A stretch of 23,344 nt of DNA from Ichthyosporea sp. XGB-2017a (Eukaryota > Opisthokonta > Ichthyosporea): assembly GCA_002811675.1 (NCBI GenBank), contig PDIM01010364.1:11824-35167 (forward strand), in the 5' to 3' direction. Position numbers and translations under genes: made by a program. Under the pieces are notes generated by a model, which searched no databases, had not been told where the DNA came from, and saw only the letters and a program-made list of their open reading frames with translations. Below, in pieces: positions 1 to 9,261 of the stretch. Position 1 is the stretch's first letter. Each line of letters begins with the position of its first letter.

Positions 1-96
1 AAAGGAAATTGATGGTTTGAAGAAAAAAGAAGTAAGTGAGTTAACAGAAAAGCAACACGCACACAAAAAAAAACAAAAAAAGAAAAAAAAAAAAGG

Positions 97-2433
97 ATGA
101 AGAAAGGGAAAGCTCGCAGGGAAAGTTCTGCATCCACATCTCCTCCTCCTCCTCTTCCTCTAAAGCAAGAACGATATTTGATCTTTGTCCTGCATGGAAT
201 CGGAGAACAGATCTACAAGTCTCCGAATCTTCAAGATCATATTAATAATCTCCATGGCCGATATGCGGACCTGGTGCCTGGGAAGTTTCGTGAGTTGAGT
301 AATGTGAATATTGACTTTGTTCCTATTGAATGGCATTCTGGCTTGCATGCGAGTGAAAAAGCGGCGACTTTGAAGCGATTAACTTTGAAATCTGTGCCCG
401 TGTTTCGGAGATTTTGTAATGAGACCAGTGGGGATATCATGTGGTACTTTTGCAATAGTACATATATTGTGAATTCAGTGGTGAAGTTGATGAATGATGC
501 TTTTGAGTCCTATTGTAAACAGCACCTGGGATTTATTAAAACGAATGTAAGTCTGATTGCGCATTCTTTGGGTGGGGCGATCATTTATGATATTCTCAAT
601 AAGATTCGTAGAGTGCCTAATGGGATGGAAATCCATGCTATTCATCGAACTAATAAGTTCCCCGAGTTGAGTTTCTCCCCTCAACATTGCTTTATTTTTG
701 GTTCTCCAGCCGGGGCAGTTCAGGTGATGAGCGAGCATCCGTTTGTCTTTCCGAAAAACCGCTCAGGGAATGTGATTAAGCTTCATAATATCTTCCACCC
801 TTATGATCCGATTGCTTATCGGATAGAACCGTATATCAATGAGGAGTTTACGAATATCGAACCCGTTCTGCTTCCATCCGCTTTGGAGACAAAAACACTT
901 TTATCCTTTCCGTCTTTGGGGTTTAAGTATTCGCTTCCATCACTAGCATTGTCTTTCCCGGAGAGTTTTACAAGTTATCTTCCTTCTTTTCAACTGCAGC
1001 TCCCGTCAAACCCCTTGAAGAGAAAGGTCTCGGATGAGGACTCAAGTGATAAAGAGAAATCGGGCATTGTAAATACAAATGCTGGTAATAACGGTAATGA
1101 TAAGAATGGCAAGAATGATGGGAGTAATGATGGCGATGATGCTGCTGATGCGCCCATGGGAACAAGAAGTGGCACTGCGGCGCCATACGCCAAACGCAAA
1201 CGGCTAAAAGGGAAGAGATCGACTGCAAAAGCATCTACTGCTACCTCGGTTAGTGTGCCTTCTTCATCTTCACGGGGGAATTCTCCAACTAAGAATAGTT
1301 CTTATGCCGGCAATAGGAGCTTTACTTCGTCCCCAATTGGGCTGAATGATAAAGTGGCGCGGCATGTAAAGTCCGCTAAGCGAATGCTAAAGAAACATTT
1401 AAGTGGAACAGATACAGGGGAAGCTGCGGTCCAATCTGGTGATGGTGGAGAGGATAGCGAAGAGTGTGGGGATCAAACTGGGGTGAGCAAGCCAAGTGGT
1501 AAGGGTACACCTGCCGCGGGTGAGGAGAGAGAAGGCAAGGAAACCCTGCATCCAACAGATATGGTAGCTAAAGCTGTCAAAGATTTTCAAAACAGTCTTC
1601 AAAAGGCTCTGGGAGGGGTTAATTCGTCGTCGTTTCCGAGCATTGGTGGAACTGATCTTATCGCTACACATGTGTATGAAACCCGGGCAATGATTGCGAA
1701 ATATTATAGGGGACAAATGAGAGCGGGAACCGAATCAATTCCGATTGTAGATACGGCTGAGGCCAGTCACATTACTGGAGACAAGGCAGAAGATAAGCCA
1801 CCTAATAAGCGAAGAAAAGTTGAAAGCTCAGAAAGACTGACAACTGAACCTGAAATTATGCGCTCTTCTATGCACCTCAAGATGAGGGAAGGTACTCAAA
1901 AGGATTCACAAAATGAACTTTTATCACCGGGCCCCGGAACTCCATCAATGCAATCCGGTGGGTTGAAAAGGAGCGCAAGTGCCCCAGAAGTTCCAGTCCT
2001 TGCATTAACGGATAATGTAAGCCCAGAAGGCAGTGGTGGGGCAGACCAAAAATGTGATACTAGGGAAAACCTTTCGATGGATAGTCCTGAGAAACCTAGT
2101 GATGTAGTGGTGCCAGAACTCAGGGATGATTGTCCAACGAAACGCTTGGATTACGTCTTAAGGGAACAGATGCTTGAGAAAGGGTCTGAGTACCTGTTTA
2201 GTGTCGCCACTCACGGATGGTACTGGGGTAATCGGGATGTAATGAACTTTATTTTGAATACACTAACAAGCGATATGGTGACTGTAGAGTCCCGGGTGGT
2301 TGATGTGAAAGATTTAGATTCCACGGTGATGATTGTAAGATCATATTTGGATGACCCTGACAGCGAACGGGAGGTGATCAACCTCGTGACTCCAGTCAAA
2401 CCATCAATCACAATTGTCGACTCTGATATTTAA
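97..2433 (+). CDS. DDHD-domain phospholipase (phosphatidic acid-preferring phospholipase A1 family)
   Basis: Single-exon reading frame of 778 codons. The N-terminal part carries a serine-hydrolase core: HGIGEQ near residue 34, and the nucleophile elbow AHSLGG with Ser157. The four residues that name the DDHD domain are all visible: Asp237 in HPYDPIAYR, Asp685 in LDYVLRE, and His706 and Asp714 in THGWYWGNRD. The family (yeast Ddl1, animal DDHD1/DDHD2) removes acyl chains from phospholipids at organelle membranes. Two things are odd. A hydrophilic, Ser/Gly/Lys-rich stretch at about residues 295-675 splits the DDHD domain, with basic NLS-like clusters at 366-374 and 571-575. The protein also starts close to the hydrolase core, whereas relatives have a longer N-terminal region. 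An in-frame TGA at 37-39 closes the frame upstream, so any missing N-terminus would need an upstream exon. The start lies after an A-rich leader. AATAAA at 2461-2466 is the likely 3' signal. Confidence 0.9.
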   Translation: MKKGKARRESSASTSPPPPLPLKQERYLIFVLHGIGEQIYKSPNLQDHINNLHGRYADLVPGKFRELSNVNIDFVPIEWHSGLHASEKAATLKRLTLKSVPVFRRFCNETSGDIMWYFCNSTYIVNSVVKLMNDAFESYCKQHLGFIKTNVSLIAHSLGGAIIYDILNKIRRVPNGMEIHAIHRTNKFPELSFSPQHCFIFGSPAGAVQVMSEHPFVFPKNRSGNVIKLHNIFHPYDPIAYRIEPYINEEFTNIEPVLLPSALETKTLLSFPSLGFKYSLPSLALSFPESFTSYLPSFQLQLPSNPLKRKVSDEDSSDKEKSGIVNTNAGNNGNDKNGKNDGSNDGDDAADAPMGTRSGTAAPYAKRKRLKGKRSTAKASTATSVSVPSSSSRGNSPTKNSSYAGNRSFTSSPIGLNDKVARHVKSAKRMLKKHLSGTDTGEAAVQSGDGGEDSEECGDQTGVSKPSGKGTPAAGEEREGKETLHPTDMVAKAVKDFQNSLQKALGGVNSSSFPSIGGTDLIATHVYETRAMIAKYYRGQMRAGTESIPIVDTAEASHITGDKAEDKPPNKRRKVESSERLTTEPEIMRSSMHLKMREGTQKDSQNELLSPGPGTPSMQSGGLKRSASAPEVPVLALTDNVSPEGSGGADQKCDTRENLSMDSPEKPSDVVVPELRDDCPTKRLDYVLREQMLEKGSEYLFSVATHGWYWGNRDVMNFILNTLTSDMVTVESRVVDVKDLDSTVMIVRSYLDDPDSEREVINLVTPVKPSITIVDSDI

Positions 2434-2460
2434 ACCACATACACAACTTTTATCCGTCTT

Positions 2461-2466
2461 AATAAA
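2461..2466 (+). terminator. Polyadenylation signal of the DDHD gene
   Basis: An AATAAA hexamer lies 27 bases after the TAA stop at 2431-2433, in the 101-base gap before the 3' end of the convergent minus-strand gene. Confidence 0.55.
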
Positions 2467-2534
2467 TATGTTTCTGGGAAGTAAGAGAATCTGTACAGAG
2501 AGAATGATGTAAAAAGATGAAGAACAACAAGACA

Positions 2535-3784
2535 CTATTGTGTGGCAATAATATTTGTAATCTTGTTGAGCTCTCTTTGCAGCCCAGCTAGTCTTTGTGC
2601 AAGCAGCTCTTCAGTCTGCAATGAAACATGTTTTTGTTGTTGATTGCTGTCCAATTTCTCTTTGTACAACTCAATCCTCTTTTCCAAATAGTGTGCTCTA
2701 TCCAGCAACAAATCATTCAAATCAGTTCCCTCCTTTGATGACCCCGCCGCAGGTATCCCATCCCCTTGTTGCGACATATCTTTTGACTTGAGACGACATG
2801 GAAGACGACTTTCGCCCACAGAAAGAAGATTGTTCATCACATTGGGCATGAATCCCAGACAGTACGAGACCCCAACTGTCCATCCTGCACATACCGCCCC
2901 CGAATGGAGCGAGATGTATCCCAAAGGAAGATTCAAACTCTTCGCCAATTGCACTGCAGTGAATATATACTGGAAGGTGCCCACGGAAACAAACACAAAA
3001 CCTGAACAAAGGAAAGCTATAAAGTTCACCCCGAAAAGAGAAGAAGCGAATAAAGACAAACAGAAGTGGATGCCAGAATTAGAAACTTCAAGGCCAAAAG
3101 AAAAACACAACATTGATTAGTATAAGGATTGAAGAAAAACAGTACCTACTGCAGATAATCTGGCACCTTCCCTCAGTTCTTCTTGTGATAAAAGAGTCAT
3201 TGCACAGGCTGTGGCCAGAAATCCATTTCGTGTATAACTCAAGTAATTGTTTTCATGACCTAGTCGAAGTAACTAACCCCCCACGAATACAAAAGCACAA
3301 AAGCAGATTGCGATAAGTGAACAAGTTCGGTGAACAGTGATCACCATAACTATTAAGCAAACACAGAAAGGAAATACTTTACCCATCTTCCGTTGAAAGA
3401 GCCATCAAATCCTTCACTGGGCACCTTGCAAACGGACTCAATCGCCGCTCTCTTGGAGGCTTGGGTTGGTTGAGAGCACTTTGCAATTGTTCCAGAGAAG
3501 AACCTTTTCCCCCATCCAGGGAACAATGGTGACGCAAAAAGAGCCGATGCACTTTTCCAAATTGATTTACCGCTCTGGTGCTGTTTCAAAGATTGAGCTG
3601 CAACCGTTCTGTCCTTTCGTTTACAGCAAAAGGACCGGGAAGGGGTGAATTGAGTTGATGCGTTTCTTTTACCAATGGAGGCTGTTGGTCTGTTTACGAA
3701 ACAGGTCTCCACGAGGCAGGGGAGGGAAGAAGAGGGCGTTGTTATACCTCTGAACCCTCTAAATAATATCAATCCATTACTCAT
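2535..3784 (-). CDS. Unrecognised membrane protein with C-terminal coiled coil, three exons
   Basis: I assembled this from three pieces: exon 1 3784-3383, exon 2 3272-3146 and exon 3 3085-2535. The introns are 110 bases (GTAAAG...TTAG) and 60 bases (GTACTG...GAAG, with the branch site TACTAAT at 3122-3116). The phases fit and give about 359 residues. The start ATG at 3784 was chosen because an in-frame ATG 45 bases upstream sits in a T-rich tract and adds only a Phe run. Residues 1-130 are Ser/Lys/Arg-rich with few acids, which could be a mitochondrial presequence. Exon 2 reads LLRLGHENNYLSYTRNGF. Exon 3 gives two or three hydrophobic segments (GIHFCLSLFASSLFGVNF onward, and HSGAVCAGWTVGVSYCLGF). 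A helical, charged tail of about 60 residues ending ELNKITNIIATQ is probably a coiled coil. I do not recognise the family. A mitochondrial inner-membrane role is only an inference from composition. Confidence 0.65.
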
Positions 3785-3995
3785 TGTCACACGATGCTTG
3801 GTCAAAAAAAAGAAAAAAAAAAGAATCAAGAATTAAGGGAAAGGAAAATCAGAAATCAATAAAACGGAAAAATATAAAATATTTTGAACCAAAAGAAAAA
3901 AAGCGAAAAAAGGTGTATTTTATTTTGCTTCCGTTTTCGTTTTTGTTTTTTTTTTTTTGGTGGTTGTTGCTGTGTCACTTTTAGTTCATTTTTGT
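3785..3995. other. A/T-rich spacer between two minus-strand genes
   Basis: This region has A-rich and T-rich tracts. A minus-strand AATAAA (plus-strand TTTATT at 3918-3923) is a candidate 3' signal for the upstream SelO gene. The rest must contain the promoter and leader of the membrane-protein gene starting at 3784. No other gene is visible. Confidence 0.5.
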
Positions 3996-6020
3996 CTAAG
4001 ATGAGCAGCTCACACAAAGGTCCTCTGCCCAAGCTGGAGCAGGTTTGTCATATCCAAACTGTGCCATCTCAAGGTGTTCGTCAAAGGGGCGTGTCATGAC
4101 CGTAATGACTCGCTCCAACTCATCGTAGTCGCCCGATTCGGCTTTTTCAATGGCCTGTTGTGCAATGTAGTTTCGCAATACGAATTTGGGATTATTATTT
4201 AGCATAAGTTTTTGCCTTTTGGCAATATACTCTTCTTTGTCAGAAAGTTCCTTGCCTAACTCAAACTCGTCCCAAACGCGAAGGGCATATTTCTCGAACC
4301 ATTCCAACAATACACTGGTTGCCTCTGCTTTAGCCTTTCCCACATTAAACAATGAACAGGTCTTGGCATCATCGTCTTGCTGTTGTTTAAGATCAAGGAA
4401 GAATTGCAAATCTTTGTTCGTGTACGATTTAAGCTGCAGCGGGCTTGTTTTACCAATTTCTATGAGCTGTTCCAAAATTTTCGGCTCAACGAGCGGCTTC
4501 TTCTTTTTCGGTTTCAACAAGCATCCCCTTTCTACAAAGTCTTCTACAAAATTTGAAATATACTTTTCCATGTTGCTATTATTTTCCGCCAAGGGATTGA
4601 AAGAGCAAAGATTGCGAAAGAAAATTGTCAGGTCACTGCTTGTATCTGCTAGTGCCTTTGTCAAAGCGTCAATTAACTCATAGTCTTTCTCTACATTATA
4701 CTCTTTACTCAATCCCAATCCCAGTTTCGCCTGCATCTTTCCATAATATTCCTTATTGAATGTATCAGTATACCCTTCCAGTACCTTTTCTGCATCAGAT
4801 GACGCTACGTGAGGCTGAAGAACTTCTGCAAACCTGTACAGGTTCCACGCACAAACGCTGGGCTGATTCTGGTAACAGTATCGGCTTTGGTCGTCCGAGT
4901 GATTCGGTGTAAATAGCGGATCAAACGCTTCCATGAATCCAAAAGGACCATAGTCTATAGTTAATCCCAAAACCGACAAATTATCGGTGTTCAACACCCC
5001 ATGTGTGAAGCCAACACATTGCCACTGAGCGACAAGCTTGGCTGTTCTTTCCACCACTTCTCGAAAAAAGGCAATATACTTCTCCAATTGATTGTCAATC
5101 ACGTTGTCAATTTCTTCTTGAAAGTGGGTAGCAATGATATAGTCCAGCATTTCCTTATTCAGAGCAGTATTCCCAGCGCTTGGCCCACCTGACATTGTTC
5201 TCGCGTCCCTTGGTTTGAAAATTTCCCAAGAACCCAGCCTGAAAAAACTCGGGGCGGTTCTCAAAACTATGGCACATTTTTCATTAATTTCATTTCCATC
5301 ATATAAAGGATCTCTCTTTGCCGTTGTATCTGATACTACAAGTGATCCAGCACGGCTTGTGGGGATTCCTAGAGCTGCCATATGCTCACTGCACACAAAT
5401 TCACGAATAGAAGATCTCAGCACAGCTCGCCCGTCTGCAAACCTCGAATATGGTGTTTTCCCCGCCCCTTTCAATTGCAAATCATATCTCTTTTCAGAGT
5501 CGCCTTCTTTCCCTTCCTCATGGGTGACAACCTCCCCAAGACAAATGGCTCTCCCATCCCCCAACTGACCCGCAAACGACCCAAATTGATGTCCACAGTA
5601 GCAATGTGCAGACGGATCTGACCCTTCCAGCAGCAAAGAGCCACTCATATATTCTGCAAAGGCTTTGCGGGAATCTTCATTGTCCGGGCTCCTCTTCAGG
5701 AAAGAATCCGCATTGTGAATCCCCACTTGCTCCAACGCGGGGGCGCTATAGGCAATCAGAGTGGGATTCTCGACTCCTTCTGGTTTAACTCGCGAGAAAC
5801 AAGCATTGGGAACTTGCCTAGTAAAGTTTCCTTTCTCCAAATCCACTGGCAAAGTTCTCAAAGCTGAATTATCAAACTTTAAGCCCAAATCAAGTTTGAT
5901 TTCATTACTATTCATAGGCTTTGTCATTGTGAATCTTCTTTTTTGCAATATAGACGCTGTACAATTATTATATCTCACTAAAGCTTGAACACACGGTCTC
6001 GGTAAGATTATATTATACAT
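3996..6020 (-). CDS. FMP40: Protein adenylyltransferase SelO/Fmp40, mitochondrial
   Basis: Intronless, 674 residues, about the length of eukaryotic SelO proteins. SelO is a pseudokinase-fold enzyme that transfers AMP from ATP to Ser/Thr/Tyr of target proteins and tunes the oxidative-stress response in mitochondria. Family signatures in order are YCGHQFGSFAGQLGDGRA (141-158), KGAGKTPYSRFADGRAVLRS (184-203), GFTHGVLNTDN (337-347) and IDYGPFGFM (355-363). Asp346 and Asp356 sit where the family's catalytic and metal-binding aspartates lie. The first 30 residues are basic, hydroxylated and free of acids (MYNIILPRPCVQALVR...), as in a mitochondrial presequence. The protein ends CVSCSS. Cys672, third from the end, replaces the selenocysteine of animal SelO, as in yeast Fmp40. 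The 246-base gap upstream would hold the promoter. Confidence 0.95.
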   Translation of the reverse strand: MYNIILPRPCVQALVRYNNCTASILQKRRFTMTKPMNSNEIKLDLGLKFDNSALRTLPVDLEKGNFTRQVPNACFSRVKPEGVENPTLIAYSAPALEQVGIHNADSFLKRSPDNEDSRKAFAEYMSGSLLLEGSDPSAHCYCGHQFGSFAGQLGDGRAICLGEVVTHEEGKEGDSEKRYDLQLKGAGKTPYSRFADGRAVLRSSIREFVCSEHMAALGIPTSRAGSLVVSDTTAKRDPLYDGNEINEKCAIVLRTAPSFFRLGSWEIFKPRDARTMSGGPSAGNTALNKEMLDYIIATHFQEEIDNVIDNQLEKYIAFFREVVERTAKLVAQWQCVGFTHGVLNTDNLSVLGLTIDYGPFGFMEAFDPLFTPNHSDDQSRYCYQNQPSVCAWNLYRFAEVLQPHVASSDAEKVLEGYTDTFNKEYYGKMQAKLGLGLSKEYNVEKDYELIDALTKALADTSSDLTIFFRNLCSFNPLAENNSNMEKYISNFVEDFVERGCLLKPKKKKPLVEPKILEQLIEIGKTSPLQLKSYTNKDLQFFLDLKQQQDDDAKTCSLFNVGKAKAEATSVLLEWFEKYALRVWDEFELGKELSDKEEYIAKRQKLMLNNNPKFVLRNYIAQQAIEKAESGDYDELERVITVMTRPFDEHLEMAQFGYDKPAPAWAEDLCVSCSS

Positions 6021-6266
6021 TTGGTATCACTATTACTGTTATTGATCTTTACCATAGAGGAAATCCTAAAAGCATGCCTAATGACAGATCTGATAAATAA
6101 CTGTTGTTTGGAAGATTCATTTTGTGTTTGTAAGACTTTTTACTTTTTCTTTTTATACGTAAAAAATACATATAAAAAAAAAAATGAGTCACATTTGACA
6201 CGTCTGCAAAAAAAAATTCCGCAATTTTAATTTTTTGTTTTATTTATTAGTTCTTCTTCATTTTAG
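6021..6266. promoter_or_regulatory. Short AT-rich gap: SelO promoter and 3' end of the glycosyltransferase-like gene
   Basis: This region carries the 5' flank of the minus-strand SelO gene and the 3' end of the next minus-strand gene. Minus-strand AATAAATAAAAC (plus-strand positions about 6236-6247) follows the stop of the upstream gene by some 20 bases and is a plausible poly(A) signal. A-runs and T-runs fill the rest. No distinct TATA or CCAAT box stood out. Confidence 0.4.
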
Positions 6267-7400
6267 TTAAAAGTTCCATTTGTTTCGAGTTGCTTTGACT
6301 GGGTCCTTCCCGTTCTCGGCCTCAAACATCACCCCACCTGATAGTTTGATTCCTACGGAGAAAAAGCTCTGGTCGTGTCGGTTCTCTTTGAATCCTGAGT
6401 CGGGAAGACCGCCCTGTTTGTTGTATTCGTCTGTAATGCGTAAAGGATTCGTCAATATCAGTTTGGTAAGGTTGTCGAAGAATTGCATGGTGGTATTTGT
6501 TTTTTGGAGTACAAGACGAGATGCTTCAATCTGTCTTGTGTCTGCAATGGCACTGTTGATTAGCTCCTTTTGTGTTTTGTTTTGTGGATTAAATATTGGA
6601 GACTCTGTAAAGGCATCAAAGACAGCTTTGGAGGTCCAAACTTTCTCGAGATGAGGAATGAGATAGCCAGCCAGGTTAGGTCCATTCTTGTGCTCCTTTA
6701 CCCTTTTCAAAAGTTCTTCCATTTTCTTCTTAGCACCCTCATTAACAAACCATGTATTGCCACAATCAGAATATACAAGAAAGTCACCGTCCTTCATCTC
6801 CTTCAAATTCTGCATTATGACATTGAATTTCCATATCCAATATCCACCCCCCCTCCTCTGTTTGAGAACAGGCTTAAGATCTTGCTTAAAAGCTTCTGAA
6901 AAACGTTCGCGACAGTACAAGCCCACTTGATTGAAGCCAAAGCGAGTCCCTTGAACTACATGCCTCGCTAAGCACTTCTCGTAACCGGAATCACCGTATG
7001 TCCCCAATCTTGTGCGGGAGAGTAGAGGGAAGTCTTTCTGCATTACGTCCCGTTCGGAAGAAATGTTCCGATATGTACTTGTTTTCCCATGTCCACAGAT
7101 GTTCTTCCCTAATGTTGCATTTCGGTATATAGCCCCAGATGACCAAAAAACATTCCTATTGTTGTATATGACCGCGCTTGAAGAGTTATCACAAACCCCT
7201 GGCCCTCCAATACCAGCGTCACATTGCCAATCGTTCTTTACAAAACTTAGGAAGCCCTTATAGTTCCGCATGAATGACAGCGAGGCAAAATTGTACAAGA
7301 CCGATATTACGACAACTACAACGAAAGCAGAAACAAAAAGTATTCTCCCAATCGACCTTTTCCCGCTTCGAGTTTCACCTTTCAAATCCAGTTTTGACAT
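6267..7400 (-). CDS. Type II membrane glycosyltransferase-like protein
   Basis: Intronless, 377 residues. A short basic cytosolic tail (MSKLDLKGETRSGKRSIGR) is followed by one membrane anchor (about residues 20-39) and a lumenal domain with several NxS/T sequons and Cys residues. This is the layout of Golgi glycosyltransferases. The core GGGYWIWKFNVIMQNL followed by DGDFLVYSDCG (Asp212) resembles the G-x-G-Y-W-x-W-K-P...DGD...Y-x-D-x-G pattern of a GT-A-like nucleotide-diphospho-sugar transferase group. RHDQSFFSV, with Asp343, matches the RHDQS element near the end of such proteins. Donor sugar and acceptor cannot be read from the sequence. The exact family is uncertain, and the usual Pro after WK is Phe here. 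It probably acts in cell-wall or glycoprotein glycan synthesis (inference). Confidence 0.7.
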   Translation of the reverse strand: MSKLDLKGETRSGKRSIGRILFVSAFVVVVVISVLYNFASLSFMRNYKGFLSFVKNDWQCDAGIGGPGVCDNSSSAVIYNNRNVFWSSGAIYRNATLGKNICGHGKTSTYRNISSERDVMQKDFPLLSRTRLGTYGDSGYEKCLARHVVQGTRFGFNQVGLYCRERFSEAFKQDLKPVLKQRRGGGYWIWKFNVIMQNLKEMKDGDFLVYSDCGNTWFVNEGAKKKMEELLKRVKEHKNGPNLAGYLIPHLEKVWTSKAVFDAFTESPIFNPQNKTQKELINSAIADTRQIEASRLVLQKTNTTMQFFDNLTKLILTNPLRITDEYNKQGGLPDSGFKENRHDQSFFSVGIKLSGGVMFEAENGKDPVKATRNKWNF

Positions 7401-8374
7401 TTTTCTTTTTTCCCTCTTCTGGCTGTACTTTGAAAATCAAAAAGAAAAGACACACAAACGAAACAAAAGAAAACAACCTAAAGCAAAATAAACCGGTCAC
7501 TGCTTGTGTGTGTGACATTCTAAGTGCTGGACAAGGGACATGTGTTTCTCTTGTATTGGTTTCGTCTTCCAATTATTTTAATTATAATGAAACAATTCCC
7601 TATGGTTACGTAACGTAGCTGTAATGGTGGACTTCGTATTTCCTTATATTTTAACACGCGCTCCCTGTATTTTAATATTATCGCGTCCTGAATTGTGATA
7701 ATTATGCAGGTCTTGTTGTCAAATATAATTTGGACATGATATGCTTGTCCGGATTTTGTATTCATGTGGACTGTCGAGCCTTTTTATGCTTCAGCTGACT
7801 GCACATAGCTAGCTGTGTCTATTATTGAGTTGTGCCAATTCATTTTTGGGCTTTGATTGAATACTAGTGCAGCGATGAATTGGACAGCCCATCAGCATGT
7901 TCTGGTTTGTTCTGTTAGTGTTCGGATAACAAAATGCCTGGGTGCGTTTGACGTGGCTTGAACAAGTTGCTTTAGCTAAACCATGTTGAAAGGCTTCAAA
8001 GTTGCTGACTATACTATCGTAGTTTTTCGTGGTAAATAGTGGAGAGTCACTTTTTCCAAGTCATTGAAAGAAAATGGAAATGCGTTAAGCGTCAAAAGCT
8101 TCGTTCGAATTGAGTACTTCGTTTAATATTAGCATCCTTTTTATTGTCTTCAACAACTCAAGATCCCTGACAACAGTGCATAGCGGAAATGATCACCCCC
8201 ACTTCCTCTTGACCTGAGTTATGAGAAGAAAACTACAGAGAAAGGGGTGCGTAAATTGAACCTTTGCGTTTTCCTCTGTCCGTTTTTGGGAGGATCAGAG
8301 CTCCTCGACCTTTTCAGATGATCACGGAGAACAAAAGGAAAAGGGACTGGAATGCTATGAAGGAAAAAGTGGGC
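7401..8374. other. Intergenic region with no supported gene
   Basis: This is the 5' flank of the minus-strand gene starting at 7400, followed by about 0.9 kb of AT-rich unique sequence. Only short frames occur, and none shows protein-like composition or splice signals. I see no tRNA, TATA or CCAAT arrangement that I would defend. A GTTTGACGTGG CRE-like core lies near 7948. Confidence 0.5.
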
Positions 8375-8611
8375 CAGGAGCTGTGAAGGCTACACAAAGC
8401 AAAACAAAAAGCTTGTCAAAATAAAGATAATCAGGTCAGGAGCTGTGAAGGCTACACAAAGCAAAACAAAAAGCTTATCAAAATAGATAATTAGGCCAGG
8501 AGCTGTGAAGGCTACACAAAGCAAAACAAAAAGCTTATCAAAATAGATAATCAGGCCAGGAGCTGTGAAGGCTACACAAAGCAAAACAAAAAGCATATCA
8601 AAATAAAGATA
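8375..8611 (+). repeat. Minisatellite: four tandem copies of a 60-62 bp unit
   Basis: The unit begins CAGGAGCTGTGAAGGCTACA and starts at 8375, 8437, 8497 and 8557, giving periods of 62, 60 and 60 bp. The last copy is partial and ends at about 8611. Copies differ only at a few bases (AAGCTTGTC, AAGCTTATC and AAGCATATC; TCAGG or TTAGG at the junction). Copies 1 and 4 carry ATAAAGATA, whereas copies 2 and 3 carry ATAGATA. There are no spacers, so this is a head-to-tail tandem repeat, not a CRISPR array. Confidence 0.95.
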
Positions 8612-8702
8612 TACTCTGGCGCCACTAGCACGTGAACGATTACCTCCTTTGGCCATTCTGAAATCTTTCACCTTGCCTAAAAACTTGACCCAAAATTATC
8701 TT

Positions 8703-8870
8703 CGGCGGCCGGCGCACTGGCCACGGCCGCGACCTCCAGCTTATATGTAGCTACAAGCAGTGTATGTGCATGCATGGCCGGTCCAGAGACGGCCGGAAGG
8801 AGACAATGTCGGCGCGGAGACGGATGTCTGGACCGCGGGGTCATGACTTGACACCGCGGGGCCGGGACGT
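8703..8870. repeat. GC-rich patch with inverted and direct repeats
   Basis: This segment is strikingly richer in G+C than its surroundings. It contains a perfect 7-bp inverted repeat, GCGGCCG (8705-8711) with CGGCCGC (8724-8730), and the palindrome TGTAGCTACA (8746-8755). It also has an 8-bp inverted pair, GGTCCAGA (8780-8787) with TCTGGACC (8827-8834), and two direct copies of CCGCGGGG near 8833 and 8853. The patch is flanked on both sides by AATTAT. It could be a degraded mobile-element fragment or a structured insertion. No coding frame of substance is present. Confidence 0.55.
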
Positions 8871-9261
8871 ATAATTATGTAGCTGGGCCTGCAAGATACC
8901 AAGGAAGATATTCCTCGAGAAGATACCAAGAGATACAGATCTCGATCCATCCAGAACGTAACGTTGTCGTTAATTATAAATATTTGTAATAGAAACTCCA
9001 AAAGGGGCTTTAATTTCCCTGTCGGGGTTACAGTGGGAGTAAGGTTTTGTCCCGGCTCAATTCAAAAAAATTCGCAATTTTTTTTGTTCTCGTACACATT
9101 TGATTTCGTAATTTATTATCTTATAAAGACAATGCACTGCAAAAAACAAAGATAAACCATGTTTACATTATTGTCATTCATTACGAGAAGCAAATAGCAA
9201 GGAAAGTGGTAAAAAGATATTGAGAGGGAAGAGGGAGAAAGATGGTGGAGACTAGGGAGCT
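8871..9261. other. Intergenic sequence after the GC-rich patch
   Basis: No gene is visible. A short direct repeat AGATACCAAG occurs twice near 8895-8930, with CTCGAG between the copies. The rest is AT-rich. Confidence 0.4.

Noticed and set aside
1-96. Upstream exon supplying the missing N-terminus of the DDHD protein
   Set aside because: The A-rich leader has an in-frame stop at 37-39 and no pyrimidine tract before an AG, so no acceptor can be supported inside the window.
8375-8611. CRISPR-like look of evenly spaced repeats
   Set aside because: The units are contiguous 60-62 bp copies with no variable spacers, in a eukaryotic context with introns. It is a minisatellite.
8741-9001. Minus-strand frame of 86 codons through the GC-rich patch
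   Set aside because: Probably open because the GC-rich tract contains few stop codons; the sequence shows no domain or signal.
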